Below are positions 12,801 through 24,299 of a DNA stretch of 64,000 bases, one piece after another (positions within the stretch are counted from its first letter, which is position 1; each line of letters starts with the position of its first letter). The DNA comes from Casuarina equisetifolia (lineage: Eukaryota > Streptophyta > Magnoliopsida > Fagales > Casuarinaceae): assembly GCA_028551475.1 (NCBI GenBank), contig CM052360.1:9226501-9290500 (forward strand), written 5' to 3'. A model generated the notes under the pieces. It ran no database searches. It saw only the letters and a program-made list of their open reading frames with translations, and was not told the DNA's origin. Made by a program: the position numbers and the translations under genes.

Positions 12801-13070
12801 CAGTAAACTTGCAAGCTCACTATGAAAAAAAAAAATCAAAAGAGATTGTGACCTAAAATCTAAGCAAACTTATTGGTTGATCTTTCTTACTCATATCTTA
12901 AAGTTGTGCTTTTGATTGTGATTCAAGAATATATGTTATTGTCAATACCAACAAAATACTCCTTGATTAATAGATTATAGTTACATCCTAAGAATAAAAT
13001 TTATGGCCATTTTAGGTACATCTATTTGGGTTTGGAATGCTTTATTTCAAATCATCATACTAAGATCCTT
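9896..13070. other. Unit-A-specific AT-rich block
   Basis: Unit B passes directly from the equivalent of 9,895 (TTGGAAAG) to the equivalent of about 13,070 (CTTTTGTAAG) at 56,630-56,650, so about 3.17 kb is either inserted in A or deleted from B. No ORF with a known domain, no terminal repeat and no target duplication were seen. Part of it (10,270-10,600) is a diverged repeat of 13,640-14,000. Confidence 0.5.
10270..10600. repeat. Diverged dispersed repeat, copy 1
   Basis: Shares an ordered series of words with 13,640-14,000: AATCATGCAAA, then CACCTCCTTTAGCAA, then GCTAAA...CCTAT, then GAAAACCC...TAAAG. The identity is low and interrupted. It is non-coding and looks like an old unclassified repeat. 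Confidence 0.45.
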
Positions 13071-13345
13071 TTGTAAGTTTAAGTTAAGAAACCCCAACAC
13101 TATGTGCTGGGTGTAGCAGTTGGATGATTCTTGATCCTATAGACTTATTATCAAAAGTTATATAGTTTTTGTGATGTGAAGTTCCTTGAGTTGTAAGGAA
13201 CTATTGTTGGCAATGTCCACATTATAAAGAAATAACAAAAGGGTTTTCTCTCTAATTGATTATGAGGATGTAGACATAGACTCTAGGTGAGTTGAACACT
13301 TGTATAAATGGTGTATGCAAATTCTTTCTCTTTCTCCCTCTTTCT
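13070..13345. repeat. Segment paralogous to 56,640-56,880
   Basis: Shares AAACCCC(A/G)ACACT, GGGTGTAGCA, GTGAAGTTCCTT(G/A)AGTTGTAAGGAA and CATAGACTCTA(G/A)GTGAGTTGAAC with unit B in the same order and orientation. Non-coding. In A it is followed by a second block of DNA that B lacks. Confidence 0.65.
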
Positions 13346-14342
13346 TTCTGTCTCTTTCTTGTGTTGTTTACATTTTTTTTCATTATTAAAATATTTTTTA
13401 TTTCATGCCATTTCAAAACTAAGATAAGCAAACAAATTGGCCCTAAACATGTAAACAATTAGTTAGCAATAGAAAAAGAAAATAAAATGTAATGTGTACA
13501 ATCAAATTCATGACCACCATTTTTGAGGTTTCATTTACACTTACAATGTAAAATTAATCTATGTTGGTTGTTTTGTTCTTTTTCTTTTAACTGAATGTCC
13601 TAGTGGTGATTGATTGATAATTAATGAACTTTACTAGGGTTCGCAACCAAAATGTTAAGGCAATAACAAATTAAGTCTAAAGAAGTGAAAGAATAGTTGT
13701 GATCACAACATCTATCAAAGTAAGAGAATCATGCAAAGAGACAAAAAGAAAAAAAAATATTTAAGTGGTTTGATCCAACCCAGTTGAACCTACATTCACC
13801 TCCTTTAGCAATAAGCTAAATAGGTCACCTATTGCCAACAAATCAAAGATCCACCACAATACCATCTAATTTAGTATACAAGCATTGTCCAAGGATTAAC
13901 TACTTTATGAAGGGTTAATAAAGTATGAAGTATACAACAATAATAACAAGTATTTGGGAATAAAAATGAAAACCCTTAAAGTGGTACAAACCCTAAATCA
14001 AAAGGGTAATTGGTTGTAGGGTATATATGCCATTAGCATTTCAAATATCAAAATCTAAAAATTAAAACCATGATTTGTATCATCTATTTTTGCACAATAA
14101 ATTAAATACCTTAATCATTGGATAAGACAAATTGATTTCAAAATATTTCCTTTTTTTAGGATTTCTATTGAAGGGCGCTATGTTGGTCTTTACAAAAAAA
14201 AAAAAAAAGGCTTAGTTTCTCAAAAGCTCAACTAATTTGATCTATTGTCTTGCAAGTTTCCTTCATAACATGTTACCATTCACTTCAATTATTTTAGAGC
14301 ATTGAAATGCATAAGAAGTTTCCATTTCCACCTTTTCTTTAA
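13346..14342. other. Unit-A-specific AT-rich DNA with repeat copy 2
   Basis: Nothing coding seen. 13,640-14,000 is the second copy of the diverged repeat noted at 10,270-10,600. The block ends at the target duplication of the solo LTR. Confidence 0.45.
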
Positions 14343-14347
14343 GTCAC

Positions 14348-15593
14348 TGTTCAGTGAACTTTAAATGCAAGTAAACATATCAAACAAGTAATATAATGAT
14401 AAGAAAAATATCATCCCACAGAGATTGGTGATTACTAAATTAACTAATTACTAATGGTGAACAATTCCTAGAATTTATCTAACAAATCCAAATGATAGAT
14501 GATAGATTAATTAACTAAATCTAAGCAAACTAAATACAAAAAATATGTTAGAGTATATGATTTCACCATAACTACTAGGTATTAATATTGATTATTTATG
14601 CTTGCAAAAGGGATAATATCTATGTGATGGTAGAATCTCCTAATTTATTCATTATCCTATGTCTTGGTATAATGAACCTATTTAGTTCATTAATTCACTA
14701 TATCTCTATATGTGAATTGAAATAAACCAAATGCATTAAGATTTATGAACATTCCCAATTTACACTGAAAGCCACACAAACAATATGGTATATGTCTATC
14801 TATATTTAATTTATGATTACACATTACAATAACCAATTGCATATAATCTTCTGTCGGTCTCAAACATGTAAATCAAATCATTTAAGCAGTATCTAATCAC
14901 TTAGAAGCATTAAACATAGTAATATGTAACTTCACATAAACAAAATATCTTGTAAAACATAACAATCATAACATTCATACCATCATAATTAGGTTTACAT
15001 TGTAACTCTAACAAAAGTAAACTAAAACATTTAAAGAAATAATAAGAAAGAACAATAATAGGAATTAAAGAAGGCATCTTGAATCCAAGAATAAGAAGTC
15101 TATCACCCTTTTTGTCTTCTCTTCAAGAAAACCTTGAATTTTTGACCTCTCTCTTGAGTTATGCTCAATTTCCTCCTCCCCCTTCTTTTGCCTATTCTCT
15201 TCTCTTAAATAGGATTTAGGTTTAAACCTATCTCTTATCCTAGTAAAAGTGAGTTTTAGAGATCTAAAATAATTGAGTTTTGAACTCTTATATCGATTGG
15301 GCTTTGAACTCTTGACATGATTAGGTTTTCTAATTATTTAGAAAACCCAACAATAGTAGAAAATCTAAAGTCCAAGCTCATTTTGATTTTCTTGATCTTG
15401 ATATTTTGACCATATTTTGTCATATAATAAGCATAAAGTTCTCTATGTTTATCATTTTTCTCTATGCCTTCTTATGCCACCAAAATAAGGCAAATTCAAG
15501 TAAATAAAGAGGAATTCAAATATTTTCTCATAAACATTACATTATTTATTAACTAAAAATAGGTAATATAACTCCATTTTTATAGAGTTATCA
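14348..15593 (-). mobile_element. Solo LTR (1,246 bp), family S, copy 1
   Basis: On the minus strand it starts TGATAACTC and ends in CA (TG...CA termini), and it is flanked by a perfect 5-bp duplication GTCAC at 14,343-14,347 and 15,594-15,598. It is the reverse complement of 30,737-32,032 and 51,395-52,694. A hallmark near its 3' end is AATCACCAATCTCTGTGGGA. No internal region, primer site or second LTR is next to it, so it is the product of LTR-LTR recombination. LTR size and 3'-end style suggest a Ty3/gypsy (Athila/Tat-like) parent, but no coding part is present to prove this. Confidence 0.93.
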
Positions 15594-15598
15594 GTCAC

Positions 15599-17690
15599 CT
15601 TATTATATTGGTCCATGTTGCTACAATACACTAACTGAGCATGCATTACTTGTTGCATTAGAGAGTGGTTGTCAAAATAACTTAGCCCAGACATGATTTA
15701 TCATGTTAATTTTATTCATAATTAGAGTCATCCAAACATAAAATCTAACACAAACAATTTAAGTGCTTTAGCCCTTAAGCTTGGTGTCTAGGGCCCTACC
15801 ATTTCTTAATTAAATTGATTGAGGCTTGCCTTCACTAATCAAACATAATTGATGACAAATCCAAACCGTTAGACTAAAAATATTTGCAATTTTTCTACTA
15901 TCCAAAAATTAACTAGTGAATCATATTGAAAGTACCCAACAATACTAGGATTATGATAAATGTACCCCTATCTTACACATGCAAGATAACAAGTTTTCAT
16001 AAACCTCAACTTTTCTCCCTTACGGCATTCAATAATAAGTATAGCAAAAATCAACCAATAAGCATAATATCACTAAGCTTGAAGCAAATGCAACATAAAT
16101 TACAAACAATAAACTAAAGAGAATAGGCTTGAATGGTCTTTACTTTTGATATAGATTTTTTTGTGATCTCCACTTTACTGTAGTGGCTCCTTTCAAGCTT
16201 ACGCTTTTAAGAAAGACATCTTTGACCTAGAAAATGCTCCCTTAAATAAGAATTTTTGGTCCAAAGTAAAGAGATGGATTAGAAGACTTGAGAAAGTTGT
16301 TTGGGTAGTTCTCTATCCTTCAAGACAAAACAGTATTGGTTTGACACCATGCATGCCATGCGTTTTAAACTAATGTGAGATGTTGTGCAGTGTGTAAGCA
16401 ATAAGCCAAGCTTGTAAGATCTTGGTCTTGTAAACACAAATTTAGCATAGCTATAGTAGAAATGTCTCAAACAAAAAACAACATAGTTTTCAACCATAAG
16501 ACCAACTGAACAACATACATTTTTTAGAGCATATTTGCATAGTTTTTCAGCATGTACATATTATTAGTAATATCATAACAATAAGGCGTCATTAGCATGC
16601 TAGAGTTGCACGGTGCAAAGCACTATGTGTTGATAAAATTGACATTGGAACAATATATGTGATTACCAAAACTTAGCAAAAAGTGGTTTTGGAAGTATTT
16701 TCATAGGGAGATCTAACATTAATCATCTTGAGTACCCTTATATTGGTATGTTGGCAATTAGATAGAGGTTAAATACTTAAAAAAATTATGTAATTACCTA
16801 TAATAACATCATATTGTATATGTCAAAGAGTATCAAGAAAGGTTGGTTGTAACTAGTAATTTAAAAGAAATTAGTTTGAACTTCTTGACCTTCTATAACA
16901 AAGGAAAAAGCTTGCCTTTGTTAAGTTAATCAACTCATGTATCCTTTTATTGTCATAAACCAATTAAGCAAGATGGTAAAATTAATTTCAAAAAATGTCC
17001 TTAGTAGGTTAAGAGTATGATTTGAGTATCAAAGCATATAAATTACTTGCCTACCTTTAAAACTTAAATATGTATAACTTTTATTATTCACTCATTTGAC
17101 ATGTTAGACCAACTCATTGATCTTTAACGTATGAGAATGCCTTTATAAATTCCTTTGTCATGTTTTGAACTTGCCCCATCTCCTTTATCTCGTATTTTGT
17201 TCATGCATTGAGCACATGTTTAATGACACAAATGGCAATAAAAAAAAGGATGGGCACATTCCCAAATGCTTGGATGGAATGTTAGTATATAAGGGGGGAT
17301 AACTAATTTTTGGTGATAGACATACTTTATCATATGAAAGTCCATGTATGATACAAAAGGCATCATTCCAAGACCAAATCAAATACACATGCTAACTATT
17401 TTAGACGATAATGGAAGTGCCATGAGTTGATTGAATAATTGAAACGCAATGGTAAATTGGAAGCATTCATATTGCATGTAATCAAAAGTCTTATTATTCA
17501 TAGTTTTAGGAATTTAAGCTTTTAAGTGATGCTTAATTTGTAATTGGTAGAAGAATACCATATAAATACTTAGGGAATAAAACATCTTAACTATGTAAGA
17601 ATATTACAATTGACAAAGTTAGTCTTAATTTTTAGAATGCAGCTTGCAATAAAAGGTTCCATGGCATGGAGTTTGAAAGGCTTTATCCAA
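15599..17690. other. Unit-A-specific AT-rich DNA, nothing recognised
   Basis: No exon-like island, domain or repeat boundary could be supported. The stretch has no counterpart in unit B, where the equivalents of about 13,345 and 17,690 are only some 25 bp apart near 56,880-56,905. Confidence 0.4.
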
Positions 17691-17869
17691 TTAAGGCCCA
17701 CACTTACCTTGGTTCTTTATAGGTTTGTCTATTGTTGCAAAGAAACTTGTTAGAAGTTTTGCCTAATTAATGAAAAAGTAGATTCATTTAATCTAATTTA
17801 GACTAGTAGCATTAATAAATATAATTTCATTGAATAGCTAGTTTGTCAAAATTGACTTTCTACGACAAA

Positions 17870-18366
17870 AGGAATGGTATGATTGCTCCTTTTAGTTTAT
17901 TTATATTGTAATTTTTGTCAATTCTAAGTTGAAAACAATAGTTGTCTTTTTTTTTTTTAATATACATGGACAATGAGGATTTGAAAGATTATTCTTATTC
18001 AAAATGGAATTTGATGCTATATTGAAGGATGAAAGCAACTAAAGGAAATGATTTGTTTACAAAAATTTTTAAAATATCTTTCTTAGCTTGCATTTATTGT
18101 AAATGAGAAGAGTCAAATAAAAAATGATTTCATAATAGAATAATTGAAATTCTAATCTTGTTAGTTAAAGTAAGAACAATTGTATGAGGGAGAGCTTCTT
18201 TATTTGAAAATATAAAAATCCTATAAAGGAAATGTCATTTTGGGTAAGCTTTAGAGGCTTTTAATCTTTTTTTTTTTTGTAGTTTTCATAACTCTTGTAA
18301 TATTGAAATATGTCCTTATGCTTTTGTATACTAATTTTTATTAATACAAATTTATGTTTTGCTAAA
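17870..18366 (+). mobile_element. LINE 3'-end fragment (shared with unit B)
   Basis: Similar to the LINE end at 54.23-55.52 kb and to 57,100-57,590. It closes with the typical plant L1 3' end: TTTTCATAACTCTTGTAAT, an ATGCTTTTGTAT word, and TTTTATTAATACAAA before an A-rich tail. It is non-coding now. Presence at the same place in both units means it was inserted before the duplication. Confidence 0.65.
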
Positions 18367-19095
18367 AAATAAATCAAATTGTTGATAATATGAGTTATGG
18401 TCAATAGCCTACTAAAGCTTAGGATGGTGGCATCTTTCATTCCTTATGTGAACACACATTGCACATTGAGTATGCATCCTTAACTTTTTAGTAAGAACCT
18501 ATTTGTATGTGGAGCCATTAAAGTCATTTTCCCCATGTTTAGTACCCTTGCACAAGGCATATAATAGGATATTGCCAATAGATTCGATGAATTTTCACCA
18601 ATCACAAGTATAAGTTCGATTGAATTCATAAAGCCAATTGGACTTCTTATAATCCATAATGTTAGGGCTATAGAAGCTAAACCAAAAGAACAATTAATCA
18701 TAGCTACAAAAATGTTTTTAACTTCAATTTTCTAAAATGCTTTAGGATATAGGAATACAAATATATACAAAACAAGTGCAGTTTCATACAATTATAACTA
18801 AGCAAGATTAAATTTCATAATCTAGATTTTCTACTAGGCATAATCTCATCAAATGCTATAATTCCAAACTAAGCATACATGGATGGTCACTATTGATCAA
18901 GCCCATGGTCAAAATGAACTAACTATATGTCGGCAAGGATACCATGATTGTAAGAAAGACATGCTAGAGCTGGTATGTAGCCCCACCGCAAACATTAATA
19001 TACTCATTGTCTTTATGCTACTAAATGAGAAGTGACACTTGTAAAAACATGTTAAGATTGACTAGTTACTTCTAATGCATGCTTTTGCATGACTA

Positions 19096-19157
19096 TTTTG
19101 TTTTCCCACCCAGGTAGGGGAGGGGACTCAAACCTACGACCGGTGGAACTGCCAATG
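19096..19157 (-). mobile_element. tRNA-derived SINE fragment (62 bp)
   Basis: On the minus strand it contains GTAGGTTTGAGTCC, a good polymerase III B box, then CCCTCCCCTACCTGGGTGGG and an A-rich tail. It is bounded by a 14-bp near-perfect duplication (CTTTTGCATGACTA at 19,082-19,095; CTCTTGCATGACTA at 19,158-19,171). The paralogue near 58,295-58,310 has only one copy of the target and no insert, so this is a 5'-truncated SINE that moved in after the duplication. It is too short and lacks the A box and folding needed for a tRNA gene. Confidence 0.78.
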
Positions 19158-19679
19158 CTCTTGCATGACTAAAAGCATGCCAAACCATAAAAAATATTAT
19201 AAAAATGAAGCCAGTCTAGTGCTAACAATATTTTCCAAAAAAACTCAAGAATCTTCTAACTATTTATGGAAGAGTGATGATTGGAACCGATAAATGCCCC
19301 CATCCTTATTGAGTGTATGATCCAGGTCATGGTCTATATTTGGACTGATAAATCACTTAAGTTTATTTAATCTTTTCATAATTCTCCAAATATGTTACTA
19401 AATTGACTTGGTCAATTGTTAGTATAAATAACTTAAAGTAACATACTTTTATTATCATTTCGACCATGGTTTGATGCTCTATTAATTCATAGACCTTTAT
19501 AGATTATTCATCAATAAAGTTTTCATATTCAAAAGAAGAACAATAATAGTACTTGATTTTAATAAAAAAAAATAGGAATTGTAAACAATTCAACTTAATT
19601 TGAATAATTCTTATAACAGTTTTTCACTACTTAAAATTGATAAAAGTAACAATTATCGTCTTTTTTTTCTTGTTCCTTA

Positions 19680-20097
19680 TGTCATCCAACTCGAGGCTTT
19701 CAGCAAGTTCTTTTTCGTTCCGTGTCTTTTTTGTCGTTTCTCGCCTTGTTAGTCTCAAAGTCTGTCAAGTCAGGGCTCTTTTTCTTTGACTAGGCCTGAA
19801 GTAGAGTAGAGAAAAAAATAACTAAATCCTAAAAGTAGCAAAAAACTGCTAATACGTCCTAGGTGCAGCGTGGAAGTCAAGCACACAAAACAAAACACCC
19901 GTCAAAGAGAAATTTGCCGACTCTCTGCCCCCCATTACGCGGCTGAACGCTGTCCTCTTAATTCCCTTTCCCGTTCAGTAATGTTTGGCCCCAGTTACGC
20001 GGCCGAGCCCCCTCCTCTAAATACCCTTTCTTGTTCAGTGACTATTGACTACCCAGACACGCCAAGAGACAAACAAAGAGCGCAAACAGGGCTTTGA
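19680..20097 (+). promoter_or_regulatory. Conserved promoter/5' leader of middle MADS copy
   Basis: The block just upstream of exon 1 is far better conserved between the two units than DNA further away (19,680-20,097 versus 58,740-59,097), including GCAAGTTCTTTTTCGTTCCG and AAAACTGCTAATACGTCCTA. A 60-bp tandem duplication at about 19,930-20,047 (the TTACGCGG word at 19,935 and again at 19,995, each followed by CTCT(T/A)AAT and GTTCAGT) is single in unit B. A possible TATA-like word CTAAATACC lies at about 20,018. Calling it a promoter is inference from position and conservation. Confidence 0.6.
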
Positions 20098-20281
20098 ATG
20101 TGGCGGACGAAGGTTGTGCTGTAGCGGTTGAGGAGAAGAGCAGTCGCCGAGCGACCTTCTCCAAGAGGCGCAACGTTTTGATGAAGAAGGCACGCGAGCT
20201 CTCCATCCTCTGCGATGTCGAGGCCGCGCTCCTCATCCCCTCCAGCAGCGGCAAGCTCTACGAGTTCTCTAGAGGCAACAG
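20098..20281 (+). pseudogene. MADS-box gene, middle copy: exon 1 (MADS domain), broken
   Basis: Aligned to MIKC-type MADS domains, the ATG at 20,098 starts the domain. Codon 9 is TAG (20,122-20,124) where a Lys is expected. One base is missing after 20,127, shifting the frame. After the shift the domain reads cleanly: [14 protein letters not shown], then [18 protein letters not shown] and [10 protein letters not shown]. The length of 184 nt is one less than the usual about 185-nt MADS exon 1 and ends in phase 2. The KSSR and KARELSxLCDV words favour the FLC-like clade over SVP, SOC1 or AGL17. Gly2 and Glu7 are replaced and the core Phe of ALLIF is Pro. The next intron would start GC, not GT. 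Confidence 0.88.
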
Positions 20282-21278
20282 GCAACGCGCTTTTCTTTTT
20301 CTATGGGTTCATTTTTTTTATGCTTCAGTTGCACCCGAAAATCAGTTCATTTTTTTCCAATGCATTTCTCGTTTAATTTTGTGTTTGAATTCACTAGTTT
20401 GTCTTTAAAAAAACAAAGAAAAAACATTTTTGCCTTATCAGGTCCATATCATATCCATAATTTCATTTTATTAGGGTGCTGATGTTAGCTTATTTTTTGT
20501 TTGTTGATAACTTCTTGTTAGTGGACTCCCATGGAATACGACCTTAGCCGGTTTGTTTGGTGTTTTTCTTGGCTTATAATTTGTTATGCTTCTCATGTAC
20601 TTTTAGCTTGTCTCCAACATCTCTATATTATGATTGCCCGTACGTGTCTTTGTTAGGACCGTATCTTTGTCTCCAACTTGTCTTACTTCCTTCTAATTTG
20701 TTACTGGACTCTTCGTGTCTTTGCTGCGACCTTGAAGTATATTTGGGGCAGGTGGCACCCGACCGCTTCTGGCAGTTGGTCCACCGTCTATTAGGTTGAT
20801 GAGTTTCGGTTGGCTTATGAGGAGACCGATCCCTACACCGCATTTGTAGTATATCATTCAATAGCTAATAAGAAAACCAATCCCAAGACAAGTCCATAGC
20901 CTTGGTAGTTTCAGTTCTAAAGAAAATTCAAGCATCAATACCTCTACCTCAGTGAAAGCAATAAATGATTGGATGAACCTAGTAGTTGTGATGGGATAGA
21001 AGGAAACCAACAATAGTGGTGAATGAATAGAGATTGTGTCAATGTGTTAGTACAAAATCTGCGAAGGACATAAAGATAAAAAGGAAGGAGACTTGAACGT
21101 CAATTGAAAAAAATAAGAGGACCTATTTGATCCCCGCTCATATTAAAATTATGTGTGATACCTAAATTTGATAATGACTATTGTTCATAAGTAATATATG
21201 ATAATAAAACCACTCTTGATGTGTTAGTTGGTTGAGTTGGTGTAATCGAATGGATTAATTCACTTGCTTTTGTTACTT
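20282..21278 (+). other. Start of intron 1 of middle MADS copy, conserved with unit B
   Basis: Non-coding, yet strongly similar to 59,282-60,181: TTTATGCTTCAGTTGCACCC, TTCGTGTCTTTGCTGCGACC, GGCAGTTGGTCCACCGTCTA and CTAATAAGAAAACCAATCCC occur in both. The conservation reflects recent common origin rather than coding. Open frames in it are not shared by the two copies. Intron 1 is known to hold regulatory elements in FLC-type genes, so the retained similarity is noted. Confidence 0.7.
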
Positions 21279-21283
21279 TAGTT

Positions 21284-22982
21284 TGTTAGAAAATAAAGGT
21301 TTTGTTATGACAAAAATATATTTGTGAATATAATTCTTGAAATATGTTTTTCATAGGTGCAAAATAAAATCATAAGAAGTAAAAGGTATATAAATTATAA
21401 TATCAATTAATGATATTATAAAATAACCGGGTTCTTACATTCCTTCATAAAACATCTTCTTAAAGTGTTTTTGATAAATATATTTGTGAATGATGTCAAA
21501 AATATATCATAACATATTTTATGAAAAATGATACTTGGCTTTATGCACTAGTAGGAACATAAGGAGCTTTGATTCTAGCTTGATTTTAATTTAAGCTAAG
21601 ATATATATTATACCAAAATGTGAACTTACTAAAAGCTCATATTATTAGACCATACTCATATTGTTGGACCTTGCTAATAGTATTGGACCTTGCTGATAGT
21701 ACTGGACCGTAATTATGTGTTGGACTTCACATGCTACTGGCCCAGGCTAGATCTAAGATTGATTTGTGACAAGGCCCACATCTGATGTAAAAGCCCTACC
21801 CGCTTCTCACTTGATCACTTGATGCTACAGTGTTGTCCAACTTATTAGAGGCGCACATAAATGAGGCTCTCGATTATATGCCCTAGCCACTGCTCTTCGA
21901 AGAGAAATAAGCCTCTGGTAACACCTTTGTTCTCTCTAGTACTAAATCCTCAATGGGAGGATCTTGGAAGAGACTAGATGTTAGAACGGTCGGATTAAAG
22001 CTCTGAGAAGTGATATGAGGTCGATTTGATAGATGGTTTACTATTTCTAACAGGAAAAAGGCTACGGGTTAGGTTTGATCTATAAAACCCTAGATTTGTT
22101 CTCTATTTAAAGGGATGCATGCGTGAAGAGATTAATTGATGATCTACAATCATTTGAAGTGTTCTCTTTACAACGAAACAATCTTTTGAGCTTGCTCATT
22201 ACTTGATTCAAGTTCGCTCATCTCTTGGTGACTCATAAGGGTTCGCTAATATTTGGTTATTCAGCTTATCCTTTGTTTATCTAATTGATTGCACCGTGTA
22301 TAACATTATTTATATGCTTATTACGTTTGAGAATATTTATTGCACATAAATATTGTGAGAAATTCGAAACCTTAATTTACTGAAATTGGGGATTTTGTGA
22401 TAAGAGCTTTGAACTTTGTTATTTATACTTGAATAGATCCTTTAATTTGCAATATCCTTCAACTACCATATTATTTGGGGATTTGCATATGTACATGATC
22501 TTTTGATCATAATTTTTAATTGTGCTTGAGAATTCCTTGAGAGGGAATTATTTGGATTAGGGAGAATGTTTTCTCCTAATCTGGTTAAGTAAAGGAGACT
22601 TCAATCGGTTGGATTAAAGGAGAAGATGATGGACCTAGGACTCAAGGAGTGAGTTTCGAACCACTGTGGTAAATCTGGTGTTTGTTTCCTTTCTCTTTAC
22701 TGATTTAAATATCTCCTGATGTTTGCTACTTATTACTCTATTAATTATTTGATACTAACCAATCAGCTCATTTGATATATATATAAGTGTGAAAATATTC
22801 TAGATAACTTACTGCCTAATCTAGGAATATAAAATCATTTGGTTGAAATTTGCTTACTTGATACTAATGTTGTTTGTGTGACTTGTCTACATAATTGGAT
22901 TGAATTTTTACTGCTAACAATAGCATAATATTGTTAGTTTAACAATTCAACCCTTTTTTTTATTAAGTTATAAAACCCAACA
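21284..22982 (+). repeat. 5' LTR of deleted copia element
   Basis: TG...CA termini. Its last about 206 bp (from the ATATATATAAGTGTGAAAAT word near 22,775) recur at 24,300-24,505 with a modest number of substitutions, which identifies the LTR and shows the two ends are not brand new. At 1.7 kb it is long for copia, as in SIRE-type elements. Confidence 0.88.
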
Positions 22983-23043
22983 ATTGATATCGAAGCCAAG
23001 TTCTCTGATTAAAAGGATTAACATCATAGAGTAGATCCATACT

Positions 23044-24179
23044 ATGGCTTCTAAAAAAGGTTTAGCTGTAACGGGGTTTAATAAACCTCCTTTGTTTGAT
23101 GACATTAAATTTAGGCATTGGAAACAATTAATGCAAGTCTTTGTAATAGGCCAAGATCCAGAAGCTTGGCAAGTAATCAAGAAGGGTATTACATTATCCA
23201 TGACTGATGAGTGGACAAAAAATGAAGCTAAACTAATGGGGTTAAATGCTAAGTCCATGAATATGATCTATAGTGGTCTTAGAGTACATGAGTTTAACAA
23301 AGTATCCTTTTGCCTCACCAGTCAAGAGATTTGGGATAAATTAGAAGTCATTTATAAAGGAACCAAAAAGGTAAAGTCTTCTAAAGTCACTATACTTACA
23401 TATGACTATGAATTGTTTGTTATGAAAGATTCTGAAACTATTAGTGATATGTTTAGTAGATTCATTGAAATTATTTCTGAACTTAAATTATTAGGAAAAA
23501 CTACACAAATGAGAAAATGGTAAGAAAAGTGTTAGTATCACTACCCGAAAGTTGGGATCCTAAGAAGATGGCCATAGAAGAAGCTCATGACCTAGATGTG
23601 TTGACTTAGATAACTTGCTAGGTTATCTTAAAACTCATGAAGTGCAACTTATGAAAAGTGAAAAAGAGAAGGAAAATAGAAAATCACTTGCACTTAAAGT
23701 GGAAGTTGAAAAGGTTGAAAAGGAAGAATAAAAAAAATGATGAAGTAACTTTCATAGCTAGGAGATTCAAAAAATTTCTAAGAAGAGGATTAAGTAAAAA
23801 TATAGGGCAAACTAGGAGAAAAGAATCAAATGAACCTAAGGAAAATATGTGTTATGAATGTAGAAAACTGGGACACAGCAAGAGCAAAAAGAAAGCTATG
23901 ATTGCTACCTGGGATGATAAGAACTCCTCATCTGATGAAGAAACTCAAGAAGAAGTTGCACGCCTATGCCTAACCGCAACAACAACTCTTGAGGAAGACA
24001 ATATGAAGGTAAGTGATTCTGAACTATTTCTTCATATAAACACTGGTTTAAAAATTGCATTTTCTGATTTAGTTGAGTATGCAAATAGACAAAAAGATAA
24101 ATACAAAAAGCTAAAAGCAAAAAATAAATATGAAAAACAGAAAATGTTGACTTCTGTACATGCTAATCAAAATCTTTAA
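23044..24179 (+). pseudogene. copia gag of deleted element
   Basis: A first frame at 23,044-23,523 starts MASKKGLAVTGFNKPPLF and holds the gag core (RHWKQLMQVFVIGQD, WDKLEVIYKGTKKVK, YDYELFVMKDSETISDMF). A frameshift near 23,520 and further lesions to about 23,660 interrupt it. A second frame to 24,179 has a degenerate zinc knuckle CYECRKLGHSKSKKK whose last Cys is lost, and the acidic block WDDKNSSSDEE. It is related to the gag of the minus-strand element at 5.75-6.35 kb. Confidence 0.85.
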
Positions 24180-24299
24180 CTGATGTACATAATAAACAAA
24201 GCATAGCAACTGCTACATGTAGAGATGAAACTTAACAGAAAAATACTTCAATTTTGGTGCATGATAACATTAGTATCCTTGCTTATGCATATGTGAAGT

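Larger units (their letters stand above)
17690..19680. repeat. Upstream flank of middle MADS copy, paralogous to 56,905-58,740
   Basis: Collinear with unit B, starting with (C/T)CACACTTACCTT and running through TGAGTTAT(G/A)G, CCATTAAAGTCATTTT, GCTATAGAAGCTAAACC and ATATGTCGGC(A/G)AGGATACCATG. It contains a LINE 3' fragment (17,870-18,366) that is also in B and a SINE fragment that is not. Confidence 0.8.

Noticed and set aside
19096-19171. tRNA gene
   Set aside because: Only a B box is present in 62 bp; there is no A box, acceptor stem or anticodon arm. The target duplication and empty paralogue show a SINE.
20094-20408. A 104-codon open frame over MADS exon 1 as a functional truncated MADS protein
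   Set aside because: It depends on a TTG start, lacks the first DNA-contacting residues of the MADS domain in frame, and runs through the splice site into intron sequence. The true ATG frame at 20,098 is broken by TAG and a 1-nt deletion.
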